The notes: generated from the sequence alone by a model not told the origin. Counted from the stretch's first letter, positions 25,727 through 35,403 are shown. The stretch is DNA of 64,000 nucleotides from Aneurinibacillus soli (GCF_002355375.1 NZ_AP017312.1:470001-534000), one strand, 5' to 3'. Program-made: numbers and translations.

Positions 25727-26956
25727 GTGATTATTCGAACGATAGCACTAAACGATGGGAAAATGTACGGCCAGAATTGGAAGGGGATGCTGGTACTACT
25801 CGGCCTGGCTCTGTTTTCGATCTGGCTGTTTACTCAGGCACTGTCTTCGCATTTGTTTGCCAGTCGGTTTAGCCAGCCATTTGCGATTGCACTTGCGGAC
25901 GAGGACCAGACAGTTAATACGCGGCTGATCAGCCGCCAGTTTGAAGAAACGGAATATTTGAAAGGGTTTATTACCGTTCATCATGTCACAGAGGCGGAAG
26001 CGATAAGGCTGATTGAACAGGATCAAATCGCGGGTGCGGTTGTGATTCCGAAGGGTTTCACAGCCAGCCTGTACAGCGGGGATAACTGGCCGATTCAATT
26101 CATCGGCAATCCGGCCCAGCAAGAGCGTTCGGTTCAGATGAAGAATGAGCTGGCAAGTGCAGTACGCTACATTTCAGCTGGGCAGAGTGCAGTAAAAGCG
26201 GTCTGGCATGCAGCACGGGATGGAGGAGCGTCACCTGAACAATTGGATGGGCTGATGAAAGACAGCGTGGTTACATTTATGAGCCGGGCGCTGGCACGAG
26301 GCGAACTCTATCGAGAGCGGACGCTCACAAACCTGCCGGATGTGAAGTTGCCGGAATATTATACGGCGGCGCTCGGTGCGCTATTCGCCGGTTTTTTTGC
26401 GGTGCGAGGAAGTCGGGCGTTTGCCGTAGAGAAAGAGTCCGGTGTACTACGCCGCCTGTATGCAGCTCCGGTTGCCTGGTGGCAGATTGGAGCCGGTAAA
26501 TACATCGCGCTGTTTGGCGTACTGTTTGTGCAGGTGGCCATTTTGTTCGGTGCTGCCGTTTTTTTGTTTGATGTGTATGTGGGTTCGCGATGGGGAGAGA
26601 TGCTGCTTCTGTTGCTGTCGTGTTCTTTTACGCTGGGGGCATGGGGGATGCTACTTGGAGTCATTGGGCTTGTTTCGAGGGGAGCAGATGTGCTCGGATA
26701 TGTGGGCACGTTCCTGCTTGCTTTCCTTGGGGGATGCATCTATCCGTTATTTTCTCTTCCGGATATGTTACAGGTACTGGGAGAGTGGACATTTCAGCAC
26801 GGAATGATGGAGGGATTGCTTATTCTTTTCTCCGGACAGGAGGAATTGTCGCTGTTGCCCGTATGTGGGCGCCTATTGCTTGTAGGAAGCCTTTTATTGA
26901 GTTGTGCAGCCGTGCTGTTCTCACGTGTGTGGAAAGCGAGGGGATATGGTGCGTAA
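25727..26956 (+). CDS. ABC-2 family permease, first subunit
   Basis: 409 residues from the GTG at 25727 (an ATG at 25706 is the alternative). The architecture is YhgE/ABC2_membrane_3: one N-terminal transmembrane helix, a large outer domain (about 50-210; FAIALADEDQTVN and GAVVIPKGF), then about five helices (from 225 on; GALFAGFFAVRGSRAFAVEKESGVLRRL is the coupling region). It overlaps the next permease gene by 11 bases, so the pair probably forms a heterodimer. Confidence 0.88.
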   Translation: MIIRTIALNDGKMYGQNWKGMLVLLGLALFSIWLFTQALSSHLFASRFSQPFAIALADEDQTVNTRLISRQFEETEYLKGFITVHHVTEAEAIRLIEQDQIAGAVVIPKGFTASLYSGDNWPIQFIGNPAQQERSVQMKNELASAVRYISAGQSAVKAVWHAARDGGASPEQLDGLMKDSVVTFMSRALARGELYRERTLTNLPDVKLPEYYTAALGALFAGFFAVRGSRAFAVEKESGVLRRLYAAPVAWWQIGAGKYIALFGVLFVQVAILFGAAVFLFDVYVGSRWGEMLLLLLSCSFTLGAWGMLLGVIGLVSRGADVLGYVGTFLLAFLGGCIYPLFSLPDMLQVLGEWTFQHGMMEGLLILFSGQEELSLLPVCGRLLLVGSLLLSCAAVLFSRVWKARGYGA

Positions 26957-28151
26957 TATATGGAAAATTCGTCTTTTGTTATGGATGCGAGATTGGGTAT
27001 TCGTAGCCCTTGTACTACTGCTTCCGATTCTGTTCATGCTTGTCATGGGGGCAGCCGGGAGCTTTGAGCCGCAGCCTGTTATCGCAGTTGCGGTCGCAGA
27101 TGAGGACCGGACTGACTATTCGAAGCTTGTGATAGAGCGATTTTCTGGAAAAGAAGGTCTTCGTGTTATTCAGGGCAGTGAGTCGGATGTGAAGAAGCTG
27201 GCTGAGACCTATAAGGTTGAAGCGGCTTTTGTGATTCGAAAGGGTTTTAAGGAAGCGATTCTCAACGAAGAGATACGGGAGCGGATTGATGTGTTCAAAA
27301 ATCCAGGTTCGCTTTCATATGGCATTCTGGAAGAAATGCTTGGCAGTGAAGTCGCCCGTCTGTCTGCCAATGCGGAGGCTGCTAATATGGCAGTGCGTGT
27401 ATACCGGGAGTATGAGTTATCCCCTGTGCCGGAAGCAGCTCTATGGGAGCGGGTGCGGGCCTATACGGATGCTCAGTGGGAGCCGAAGCCACTTCTTACC
27501 CTGGAAGAGAAGAAATGGACAGCGGACAGAATGCCAAAAGTAGCGAATGTCGTTCCGGTTTCTTCGGCTTTGCTAGCTGGAATCGGGATATTGCTCGTTT
27601 TGCTTATGCTGCTGCTCCTGCTTTCGAGCGCTTGGCTAATTGAGGAACGCGAGGCAGGCATACTTCGTCGGGCACGGTCTGTTCCAGGGATGCTGGGCAA
27701 GCTGTATATGGGTAGCGTGCTGGCGCAGCTTACGATAGCGGCAGTAGTCGTGCTGTTCTGTGCAGGAATCGCATATGCTGGATTTGGTACCGGATTGCTA
27801 CCGCATCCGCTGCTGTATGTACTGCTTGCTGTGTATATGGTGACTGCTTCCGGGATTGGGATGGCAATTGCTGTACATGTGCGGTCAAGCGGTCAGCTTG
27901 CGGCCGCTGCTCCACTGGCCGCGATTTTGACAGGATTCGTCGGTGGCTGCTTCTGGGCGTTTCTTCCGGTGCCGGATGCACTTGCGATGCTTGCTCTCTG
28001 CACGCCGCAGGGCTGGGCACTCTCAGGGGTGAAGGAGTGGCTGGCGGGGGAGAGTGTGAGAGGATTTGAAACAGCAGGTGGAGTTCTATTGTTGATGGGG
28101 ATTCTGCTTCATGTGTACAGTTTCTGGCGTGTTCAAGCAAAAAAGGCGTAA
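26946..28151 (+). CDS. ABC-2 family permease, second subunit
   Basis: 401 residues from the ATG at 26946, inside the end of the first permease gene (GAGGGGAT upstream). It has the same layout as the first subunit: helix 1, outer domain (VIAVAVADEDRTDYS and AAFVIRKGF), and five C-terminal helices with a coupling segment LIEEREAGILRRARSV. The matching ADED and IRKGF/IPKGF positions show the two permeases are paralogues. The substrate is unknown. Its 3' end overlaps the terminator. Confidence 0.88.
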   Translation: MVRNIWKIRLLLWMRDWVFVALVLLLPILFMLVMGAAGSFEPQPVIAVAVADEDRTDYSKLVIERFSGKEGLRVIQGSESDVKKLAETYKVEAAFVIRKGFKEAILNEEIRERIDVFKNPGSLSYGILEEMLGSEVARLSANAEAANMAVRVYREYELSPVPEAALWERVRAYTDAQWEPKPLLTLEEKKWTADRMPKVANVVPVSSALLAGIGILLVLLMLLLLLSSAWLIEEREAGILRRARSVPGMLGKLYMGSVLAQLTIAAVVVLFCAGIAYAGFGTGLLPHPLLYVLLAVYMVTASGIGMAIAVHVRSSGQLAAAAPLAAILTGFVGGCFWAFLPVPDALAMLALCTPQGWALSGVKEWLAGESVRGFETAGGVLLLMGILLHVYSFWRVQAKKA

Positions 28152-28181
28152 GGAATATCGGTTATTCCTTACGCCTTTTTT
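28141..28181 (+). terminator. intrinsic terminator of the ABC cluster
   Basis: AAAGGCGTAAGGAAT (28142-28156) pairs perfectly with ATTCCTTACGCCTTT (28164-28178), then T. It overlaps the last codons of the permease gene. Confidence 0.93.
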
Positions 28182-28358
28182 ACTGTATAAACTATAATAA
28201 TCCAGTGCGAATTCTCGTTGTTACGGGGGAGGATTCACCCTTGACCGGGTGGACCTAGCGTATAACATGGGGTTTATTAGGTTGGTGCTCTGTCCAGTCG
28301 GTCTGGTATAATAACGGCGTAAACGCTAGCAAATGTATACAGATAGAGGAGGCACAAA

Positions 28359-28739
28359 ATGGGACGATTGTTTATTATTCTGGGAAGCTTCAATATGTTT
28401 ATGTCGGTGGCGCTTGGCGCATTTGGTGCGCATGTTCTGCGTAGCCTTGTGACGGCGGACAGGCTTGCGACCTTTAATACGGGCGTACATTATCATATGA
28501 TTCATGCGCTGGGGTTAATTGCGATTGGGATTTTCATTGGACAGATCGGTGTAAGTAAAACGCTGACATGGGCTGGTTGGCTGCTTCAGTTCGGGATTAT
28601 TTGCTTCTCGTTCAGCCTGTACTTCCTTGTTATGCTGAATCTTCCATGGCTCGGTGCGATTACGCCGATTGGTGGTGTCGCATTTTTGATCGGCTGGGTT
28701 CTGCTTGCGGTATCGGCTGCGAAGAAAAACAGACAGTAA
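28359..28739 (+). CDS. ywdK: DUF423 family membrane protein (YwdK-like)
   Basis: 126 residues behind GAGGAGG. It has four transmembrane helices with the family signature ALGAFGAHVLR and a following histidine-rich HYHMIHALGL. Small integral membrane proteins of this family are widespread; their function is unknown. A TATAAT box lies about 50 bases upstream. Confidence 0.92.
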   Translation: MGRLFIILGSFNMFMSVALGAFGAHVLRSLVTADRLATFNTGVHYHMIHALGLIAIGIFIGQIGVSKTLTWAGWLLQFGIICFSFSLYFLVMLNLPWLGAITPIGGVAFLIGWVLLAVSAAKKNRQ

Positions 28740-28747
28740 GAGGTAAG

Positions 28748-31741
28748 CTACAGCCATTCTACTTGAAAGCCAGATTCGATATCGATGATGTCAAAGGTTT
28801 CGCCGGCGCTAAAGGGATTCTCAGACTGAATTCGGATGGATTTGGGAGATGGGATAGCAAGGATAATGCCGTAACCGCCCTGACTGCCGCGTATTATTTT
28901 TCCGGTAAGAGATGCAGCAAGTGGTAGGGGGTCTGTCGTATGAAGTGTGCCACGGCTGTATGATGTGACGGTGCCTTTCGATAATATCAAATCATCACGT
29001 AGAATAAATACCGCAGCGTCTACTTCTGTTTGAACGTGTTCAACCGGGTAGATGGATGCCTGAGCATCTGAAGAACGAGCGATTCGCACATAGCCTGAAT
29101 TTCCGGAAACGGGAAGGGGTGGCGTGATGCGGATCGCTCGTTTTGTATAGTCAATGTCTGTAATGGTGCTCGTTATACGGTGTACGCCTTCAAAGTGGAT
29201 TCCTTGAAATAGCATCTCATCTGCTGTGATACAGTCTGCACGCACGATTTTTCCCTGACGGTTGGTGCGAACCATGGCGCATCGACCAGTCACACGCCAC
29301 TCACCGAAGCGAGTTTGTACGATCATCGTCTGTCGGATCGGACTGTACACCCAGAAATCAATCAGTCCGCTTTCGTGCATAACGGCCAGTGCCGTCACCT
29401 GTACACCACGGGTGGAGAGCTGGCGAATATGGGATAGTTCTGGTGGCTGTTTTGTTTTCCTTGTGCAGAATACAGCGACGTATTGCATGGTCGCACCTGT
29501 ACCGCGTACGATCAGCACGGGATGCTTCTCGCGGCCATCAAGTGTCGGATAAGCCCCGGTCCAGATGCGTTCATTTCCTGTCAGTAGCCCATACCATGCT
29601 AACGTGTGACCTTGATCAGATACCCAATCCGCTTGCAGTATGCTGTCTGCTGGTTTTTTGTATTCTTGCATGTCATGTATGAATCCATATCCGTTATTCG
29701 GCTCCGGTGTCCAGCCTTGCGCTCGTTCCCCCTTGCATAATGGTTGGAACGTCTCTCCTGTAGTGAGGCGTTCTCCGAAACTTTGGCCGGGCGCATCATA
29801 ATACAGATGCCTGGATGCATCTACACCTGCTAACGTCCATGGTGTATTCGTCGAACGTATCTTATCTGTGGCAAGCGACAGCTCAGCCTTCTCATGAAAG
29901 GCACGGAATGTGTAGTCACATGTCGCAGCGCCGCTAATATAAAACAGATCGAGCACATAAGAAGAAGCGCCAAGTGGTACGATGGCGACTGCCCGTTCGT
30001 ATGCATTAACGCCATACAGGTTTGGTGCGCTTCCTTCAAACATTGTGATGCCATCTTTTTCATAAAGAAAAGAAAGCGTGCCCCCGGTACACGGCTTGTA
30101 TAGTTGCCCGCGTTTCATTGTACGATCACCATTCACGACTACGGTATTATGGGCGATGGAGTGAGTTGTCCAGCCGTAATGCCCGTTCGTACCGTACGAG
30201 CTGTAGCCTACATCCGCTGAGATTTCTTTGCCGTACGCATAATAGGACAGACCGAGTATATCATCATGACTGTGCGTGTAATTCGGGCCGACTCGCATCA
30301 GAATGGTAGTGCCAGTGCCATCGCGTCCGGCAAGAATGCCTGCCTGCCCGGTAAAGGTAGAAGAAGTGGGAAGAGAGAAAGAAGCTGTCTGGTGTGGTTC
30401 CGGATGAGAGAGAAACAGGTCGAGACCTTTTGAGCCAAGTCTTTCTTCAGCGAGTGAATACAGGCTGCACAGACGTTCTGCGGCTCGGTTGCGCAGGGCA
30501 TCATCAGGGGAAAATGTATAGAAATGAAGGGCAGCTCGGTATGCATCGGCCATCGTTTTCGGGTCTGGTGTGGGACTGTTAGATCGGTCCTGTCCCCAGT
30601 CGCCGTAGCATGGAAGATGTCCCTGACAAAGCAGACCAAGCGGATTTTCGACGGCGAACTGAAAGAAACGGTAGCTTCCGAATGGGTGCGAAGCTGTCTG
30701 TGCTGTATCAGCACGCATCGAAAGTAGACTCATATCAAGCAGTACCGTGCCTGTGAACATGGAATAGCCATATGACCCCTCAAAATACATGCCGTCTCGC
30801 CCGAGTGCATTGGCAAGAAACACGTCAGATGCCCGGATGCCCCACTTCAGGTAATCTGGTTCTTCTAGTACCAGCCCAACCGCCAGCATCGCGCGTACAC
30901 CGTCCGCTTCGTGATTGTGCAGCTCGGTCAGATTGCCGCCTGTTAGGTCATATTCCGGTCCGCCTGGCTCTGTAAGTAGGTAATCGCGCAACATCACTTC
31001 GATGTTATCTCGCATCGTACCTGGCAGACCAAGCAGCGCCCGCGCCGGGGATGGTTCGTTGAGTTCGGATAGGTGATACAGCCAGTCATAATCGTGGGCA
31101 AGCAGGACCTTGACTCGGTACACAATGCTGGTAAGCAGATGCAGGCGCCCCATTTCTTTGGTGCTGCCGAACGGTGTGAAATCACGTGGTCCGATTGTAC
31201 CGGGATAAATGGCGGCGAATGCATCGAGAATAACTGCTGCACGCCGTGCGTAGTGCTCGTTATGCGTCAGCATATACAGCCAGACAAGCTTGGTGACCAT
31301 GCCTTCATGATCTCGTACACCTCCAAGCAGATGCCCGGCTGTATAGAAGTTCCACATCCCAATTGGATAATAGCCGATGCCATTGCGCTCTAATCCGACT
31401 CCTTCATCGGTGTACGTAGCATCGGGCAGTACAGTCTTACAGGAAGGGCAGGTTACTGTTTTAGCGGGAAAGCGGGAAAACATCGCTCGCTCTGCGTCCC
31501 CGGAGAAGGGGAATGGCTTGCGGCAGTGTGGACAGCCAGTAATACCGTATGCAAAGGTCTGCCCGTGCATAGATAGGACGCAGGCATACAAATCTTCCTC
31601 CGACCATTTTGTAAGGAATTGATCGCAGTCGGTTTCTATCTGTTTGAATGCCCGCCTGGCCCAAGGGTGTGTCGCTATGTTTTTTCGAGCGGTTGCGAGT
31701 TGTTCTGAATTCACATAAAATCCTCGTCTCGGTACGATCAT
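28748..31741 (-). CDS. large heparinase II/III-like protein with a zinc ribbon, no signal peptide
   Basis: 997 residues, start behind AAGAAGGG. The N-terminal part (about 1-400) is an alpha/alpha-toroid, and the middle (about 455-700) is the heparinase II/III-type beta-sandwich (HSHDDILGLSYYAYGKEIS with catalytic-type histidines, and WTTHSIAHNTVVVNG). C70-P-H-C73 and C98-P-S-C101 form a zinc ribbon-like insertion. No signal peptide or membrane segment is present, so it is probably intracellular or exported in an unusual way. Polysaccharide lyases of this group cut uronic-acid polymers by beta-elimination; the substrate is unknown. It is convergent with ywdK, their ends being eight bases apart. 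Confidence 0.82.
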   Translation of the reverse strand: MIVPRRGFYVNSEQLATARKNIATHPWARRAFKQIETDCDQFLTKWSEEDLYACVLSMHGQTFAYGITGCPHCRKPFPFSGDAERAMFSRFPAKTVTCPSCKTVLPDATYTDEGVGLERNGIGYYPIGMWNFYTAGHLLGGVRDHEGMVTKLVWLYMLTHNEHYARRAAVILDAFAAIYPGTIGPRDFTPFGSTKEMGRLHLLTSIVYRVKVLLAHDYDWLYHLSELNEPSPARALLGLPGTMRDNIEVMLRDYLLTEPGGPEYDLTGGNLTELHNHEADGVRAMLAVGLVLEEPDYLKWGIRASDVFLANALGRDGMYFEGSYGYSMFTGTVLLDMSLLSMRADTAQTASHPFGSYRFFQFAVENPLGLLCQGHLPCYGDWGQDRSNSPTPDPKTMADAYRAALHFYTFSPDDALRNRAAERLCSLYSLAEERLGSKGLDLFLSHPEPHQTASFSLPTSSTFTGQAGILAGRDGTGTTILMRVGPNYTHSHDDILGLSYYAYGKEISADVGYSSYGTNGHYGWTTHSIAHNTVVVNGDRTMKRGQLYKPCTGGTLSFLYEKDGITMFEGSAPNLYGVNAYERAVAIVPLGASSYVLDLFYISGAATCDYTFRAFHEKAELSLATDKIRSTNTPWTLAGVDASRHLYYDAPGQSFGERLTTGETFQPLCKGERAQGWTPEPNNGYGFIHDMQEYKKPADSILQADWVSDQGHTLAWYGLLTGNERIWTGAYPTLDGREKHPVLIVRGTGATMQYVAVFCTRKTKQPPELSHIRQLSTRGVQVTALAVMHESGLIDFWVYSPIRQTMIVQTRFGEWRVTGRCAMVRTNRQGKIVRADCITADEMLFQGIHFEGVHRITSTITDIDYTKRAIRITPPLPVSGNSGYVRIARSSDAQASIYPVEHVQTEVDAAVFILRDDLILSKGTVTSYSRGTLHTTDPLPLAASLTGKIIRGSQGGYGIILAIPSPKSIRIQSENPFSAGETFDIIDIESGFQVEWL

Positions 31742-31910
31742 ACGATCCCTTCTTTCCTGATGATGGCAGGTTACAGGTGGATACGATAGTCCATATAGTA
31801 CAATATGTGAATGTTCATACGAATATTTTTTTGATCGTTTTGAAAAAGAAGGGGATCGGATTTTTTTGTCGAAGTAATTTTGTAAGCCAAATTTCAGGGA
31901 GGCGAGGTAA

Positions 31911-32162
31911 ATGGGTTACTTACACAAAGCCGACTGGAGTGCGATACAAAGTCACCAGAACGCAGTCTTCATGGTTAATGTCGAAGGTCCAAGTGAGTAT
32001 AAACACATAACGACTGTTGATAAAAACGATCTTCTGGCGGTGAAGTACTATATAACGTACGGATCGTGTACAATCGTCCATGAAATTGTTGAGAAAACGA
32101 TTGATGAGAATAACAATTTGATTTTATTTGTAAAAGATAATGTTATAGAATGCTCCCGATAA
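31911..32162 (+). CDS. small protein of unknown function
   Basis: 83 residues behind AGGGAGGCGAGG, with its own terminator. It is predicted to be a small beta-rich domain with no membrane segment (AVFMVNVEGPSEYKHITTVD and LILFVKDNVIE). No family is recognised. The isolated, well-bounded gene structure supports it being real. Confidence 0.75.
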   Translation: MGYLHKADWSAIQSHQNAVFMVNVEGPSEYKHITTVDKNDLLAVKYYITYGSCTIVHEIVEKTIDENNNLILFVKDNVIECSR

Positions 32163-32186
32163 GCTGCTCATTTGAGCAGCTTTTTC
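32161..32186 (+). terminator. intrinsic terminator
   Basis: AGCTGCTCA (32162-32170) pairs with TGAGCAGCT (32173-32181), then five T. Confidence 0.88.
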
Positions 32187-32253
32187 CATTCTCTACTCTT
32201 GATATAATTACTGGTTAACTCCCGTTTCACGTGATGAATTTTTTTGATAAAGC

Positions 32254-33105
32254 TTAATCTCCATGACGATCTTTCGGCAGATACTTTTGAATCATCGCGT
32301 TAATTTGTCCGCCAAGAATCAGGATCATCGCAGACAAATAAAACCAGATCATCAGGATGATAACGCCTCCAAGACTTCCATATGTAATCGTGTAGCTGCT
32401 GAAGCTGTTCACATAGAACGAGAAACCATACGAGACAATAAGCCAGCCGACTGCTGCGAATATAGCACCGATAAAGCCGACGCGCCAGTGTACCTTGCAG
32501 TTAGGGGCAAAATAATAGACGAACGCGAACAGCCCGATCAAGAACACGAAGCTGAACACCCAGCGTATAAATGTCCAAACTTGCAGTACATCCGGGGGAA
32601 CAGCGATATAGGATGTTACGAACGTTTCGATTGTTTTACCGAATACAGGAAGAATAAGCGTCACGATAATCGCGAGAACCATGCCGATGGTAAACAAAAT
32701 CGCCATTAGCCGTGACATAACATACGAGCGCTCCTCTTTTACGTCATAGGCACGGTTCAGCGCACTGATGATCGCATGAATCGCGCTGGATGAGGTCCAC
32801 AGTGTTCCAAGGAGACTGAAGATGAGCAGCCAGCCGCGCCGCACGTTCAATACGCTGTGGATATTGCTTTCCAGCAGTTCTGTTACTTTTTGTGGGGCTA
32901 CTGAGTGCAGAAAGTAGAGGGTATGTTCCGCCGAGATCGGCAAGTATCCGATTAGCGTAAAGGCAAAGATGAAAAATGGAAATATAGACAGCATGAAATA
33001 ATATGCCAGCTGCGCTGACATACCGGACACGTCATTTTCGATGAAGCGCTCCACCAGTTCTTTTCCGTATTGATATAAGCGGCTTTTGGATAGAAATGAA
33101 ATCAT
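32254..33105 (-). CDS. YihY/BrkB family membrane protein
   Basis: 283 residues with about six transmembrane helices. Signatures: MSAQLAYYFMLSIFPFFIF, GTLWTSSSAIHAIISALNRAYD, and FAPNCKVHWRVGFIGAIFAAV near helix 5 (cited in part). It was once annotated as ribonuclease BN, which is now known to be wrong. The family is thought to transport or flip an unidentified substrate. It is divergent from the methyltransferase gene. Confidence 0.92.
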   Translation of the reverse strand: MISFLSKSRLYQYGKELVERFIENDVSGMSAQLAYYFMLSIFPFFIFAFTLIGYLPISAEHTLYFLHSVAPQKVTELLESNIHSVLNVRRGWLLIFSLLGTLWTSSSAIHAIISALNRAYDVKEERSYVMSRLMAILFTIGMVLAIIVTLILPVFGKTIETFVTSYIAVPPDVLQVWTFIRWVFSFVFLIGLFAFVYYFAPNCKVHWRVGFIGAIFAAVGWLIVSYGFSFYVNSFSSYTITYGSLGGVIILMIWFYLSAMILILGGQINAMIQKYLPKDRHGD

Positions 33106-33191
33106 AAGCCCTCTCCATTGACATTTTTGGGTGTTATCGTTATCGTACCAGTATCTTTTATTTTATATGAAAAGTTCCGGAGGACAATAAT

Positions 33192-34484
33192 ATGGCAAAA
33201 GTATTTCTTGTACGAAATCGCCGCAAGCGGCTGGAACAGGGACATCCCTGGGTGTATCAAAGTGAAGTAGAACGAATCGAAGGCGAGCATGAGCCGGGTG
33301 ATATGGTGGACGTTGTGAATCACCAGGGACATTTCCTAGCCAAAGGATATATCAACCCACAATCCCAAATGATCGTGCGTATTTTATCATACCGCCCGGA
33401 CGAAGAGATTAATCAAGAGTGGATGACGACGCAAGTGCGTCGCGCCTGGACATTCCGCCAGCGCTTTTTGCCGGGGATTCGTTCTTGCCGCGTGCTGTAC
33501 GGAGAAGCGGATTTCCTGCCGGGTGTAGTGGTAGATAAATATGAAGACGTACTTGTTGTTCAGATTTTATCACTCGGCATGGAAGTGCGCAAAGACTGGC
33601 TGCTTCAGGCACTGCTCGAAGTATTCAGTCCGAGGGCTGTTTACTTACGCAACGATGTGCATGTGCGCGGGCTGGAAGGTCTTGAGCAGGGCAAAGGTTT
33701 CTGGTACGGCGAATCCGAGACTGAGATCGAAATCGAAGAAAATGGCCTAAAGCTTGTCGTTGATATTGAGAATGGACAGAAAACAGGCTATTTTTTCGAT
33801 CAGCGCGAGAACCGCTCAGCAATTGCGCCGATTATGACAGGCTGGGGTGCGGAACACGGCATCAGCCTGCAGCCGGTGGAAGAAGCAGGCGAAACGGTTA
33901 TGAAGCCGGTGGACAAGCGCGGCAAAGTTGTCAAAAATCCGTTCTGGGACGGTGCAGAAGTGCTCGATTGCTTCACGCATACGGGTTCATTCACGTTAAA
34001 CGCATGCAAGCATGGTGCGAAAAAAGTAACAACGCTTGATATTTCAGATCATGCGATTGAGACGGCGAAGCAAAATGTACAGCGGAACGGGTTCCTGCAT
34101 CGTGTGAATCCCGTCGTGGCGAATGCATTCGATTATTTACGGGAAGCCGTAAAAGAAAACAAGCAGTGGGATGTAGTTATCCTTGATCCGCCAGCCTTCG
34201 CTAAGTCACGCGGCGCAGTTAAAGGCGCGGTACGCGGCTACAAGGATATTAATCTGAATGGCCTCAAGCTTGTGCGTGAAGGCGGTTATCTGGTTACGGC
34301 AAGTTGTTCGTACCATATGAGTCCGGAGCTGTTCCAGGAAACGATTCAGGAAGCGGCGGTTGACGCGAAAAAAATGCTGCGTCTCATTCACTGGAGCGGA
34401 GCTGGATTCGACCATCCTAAACTTACAGGAATTGATGAGGGCGACTACTTGAAGTTTGCCATTTATGAAGTAACATCCCGCTAA
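33192..34484 (+). CDS. class I SAM-dependent rRNA methyltransferase (RlmI/YwbD family)
   Basis: 430 residues behind GGAGGACAAT. An N-terminal PUA domain (about 1-75; FLVRNRRKRLEQGHPWVYQSEV) is followed by a THUMP-like middle and a Rossmann methyltransferase: LDCFTHTGSFTLNA (SAM loop), TLDISDHAI and VILDPPAFAKS. RlmI methylates C5 of a cytosine in 23S rRNA. Between GYFFDQRENR and EVLDCF there is a lysine- and glutamate-rich insertion of about 35 residues (AEHGISLQPVEEAGETVMKP). Related proteins usually join these motifs with a few residues. Confidence 0.92.
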   Translation: MAKVFLVRNRRKRLEQGHPWVYQSEVERIEGEHEPGDMVDVVNHQGHFLAKGYINPQSQMIVRILSYRPDEEINQEWMTTQVRRAWTFRQRFLPGIRSCRVLYGEADFLPGVVVDKYEDVLVVQILSLGMEVRKDWLLQALLEVFSPRAVYLRNDVHVRGLEGLEQGKGFWYGESETEIEIEENGLKLVVDIENGQKTGYFFDQRENRSAIAPIMTGWGAEHGISLQPVEEAGETVMKPVDKRGKVVKNPFWDGAEVLDCFTHTGSFTLNACKHGAKKVTTLDISDHAIETAKQNVQRNGFLHRVNPVVANAFDYLREAVKENKQWDVVILDPPAFAKSRGAVKGAVRGYKDINLNGLKLVREGGYLVTASCSYHMSPELFQETIQEAAVDAKKMLRLIHWSGAGFDHPKLTGIDEGDYLKFAIYEVTSR

Positions 34485-34494
34485 CATAAGATAA

Positions 34495-34536
34495 GCAAAA
34501 GGAGAGCTTCCGGAAAATCGGGCTCTCCTTTTGTTA
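34495..34536. terminator. bidirectional intrinsic terminator
   Basis: AAAAGGAGAGC (34497-34507) pairs with GCTCTCCTTTT (34522-34532), with T-runs on both strands. It serves the methyltransferase gene and overlaps the end of the convergent deacetylase gene. Confidence 0.85.
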
Positions 34537-35403
34537 TTTTTGTTCCTGCATGGTTTGTTTTTCATCATATCTTTTCATCTTTTTCAATAGAACTTGTGTG
34601 GTAATTTCCGGTGAACCGGCATTGACCCGCTTAATCAGCTCCTGCCCGCGTCCCGCGATCCCTTCTTCAGTAGTAAAAAACAGTTCAATGCCAGCTTCTT
34701 TTCCAGCCTGAATGGCGAGCGGACTATACGCGCCATACGGGAAGGCCAGCAAGTTTGGCTGCTTGCCAAGCAGAGTTTGAAGCTCCACATCTGCTAGCAT
34801 CAAGTCGTCACGGATGCGTTTGTGTGCCTCTGTCTTTGTCTCATAAAGAAGAGGACCAAGCAAAACCGGTTTTTTCGTGCCTTTTTCATCTACTACATCT
34901 TTATAGTGTTGATTATACGTGTGGGAATAAAATGACATTCCCTGTGTTTGTAATTCTTTGATTTGTTTCCATGACATGTGCGGCAGTGCATCTGGCGGTG
35001 GATTTTCAATGTAGCTAACTACAAGGAAGTTCGTAGCTGTATACCTATATTTATTAAGAATGGGACAGGCTTTTTTGTAGAAGCTTTCATACCCGTCATC
35101 AAATGTAATGAGTACAGCGTTCTCTGGAACATTCTGCTCATTTTTCATATAGCTGATAAAATGCGGCATGGAAATGATCGTATAGCCAGCATCATGCAGC
35201 GCTTTCATATGAGACTCGAACCGGCTAGGTGTAATGACTGCGCTGGTTTTCGGATGTGTATCAAGGTGATGATACGTCAGAACAAGCACCTTATCTTTGA
35301 AATGGAAGGGAATTGCAGATGCGAATGCTGGCTTCATCAGTAGCAGACAAATCATGAAACCCGCAGCAAAAATTAAGTGCCGTCTTCCTTTTAACCCCAT
35401 CAT
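34534..35403 (-). CDS. secreted polysaccharide deacetylase
   Basis: 289 residues with a clear signal peptide (about 1-29, ending PAFASA). The NodB-type domain has LTYHHLD, VLITFDDGYESF (catalytic and metal Asp), FYSHTYNQH (metal histidines) and AFPYGAYSPLA (motif 3). The order and the TYHHLD start resemble IcaB/PgaB-type poly-N-acetylglucosamine deacetylases rather than the PdaA type. No ica-like synthase gene is nearby, so the polymer is not known. Confidence 0.92.
   Translation of the reverse strand: MMGLKGRRHLIFAAGFMICLLLMKPAFASAIPFHFKDKVLVLTYHHLDTHPKTSAVITPSRFESHMKALHDAGYTIISMPHFISYMKNEQNVPENAVLITFDDGYESFYKKACPILNKYRYTATNFLVVSYIENPPPDALPHMSWKQIKELQTQGMSFYSHTYNQHYKDVVDEKGTKKPVLLGPLLYETKTEAHKRIRDDLMLADVELQTLLGKQPNLLAFPYGAYSPLAIQAGKEAGIELFFTTEEGIAGRGQELIKRVNAGSPEITTQVLLKKMKRYDEKQTMQEQK

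Noticed and set aside
28182-28358. Possible riboswitch upstream of ywdK
   Set aside because: There are some short complementary runs but no conserved riboswitch core that I can recognise. A plain TATAAT promoter explains the region.
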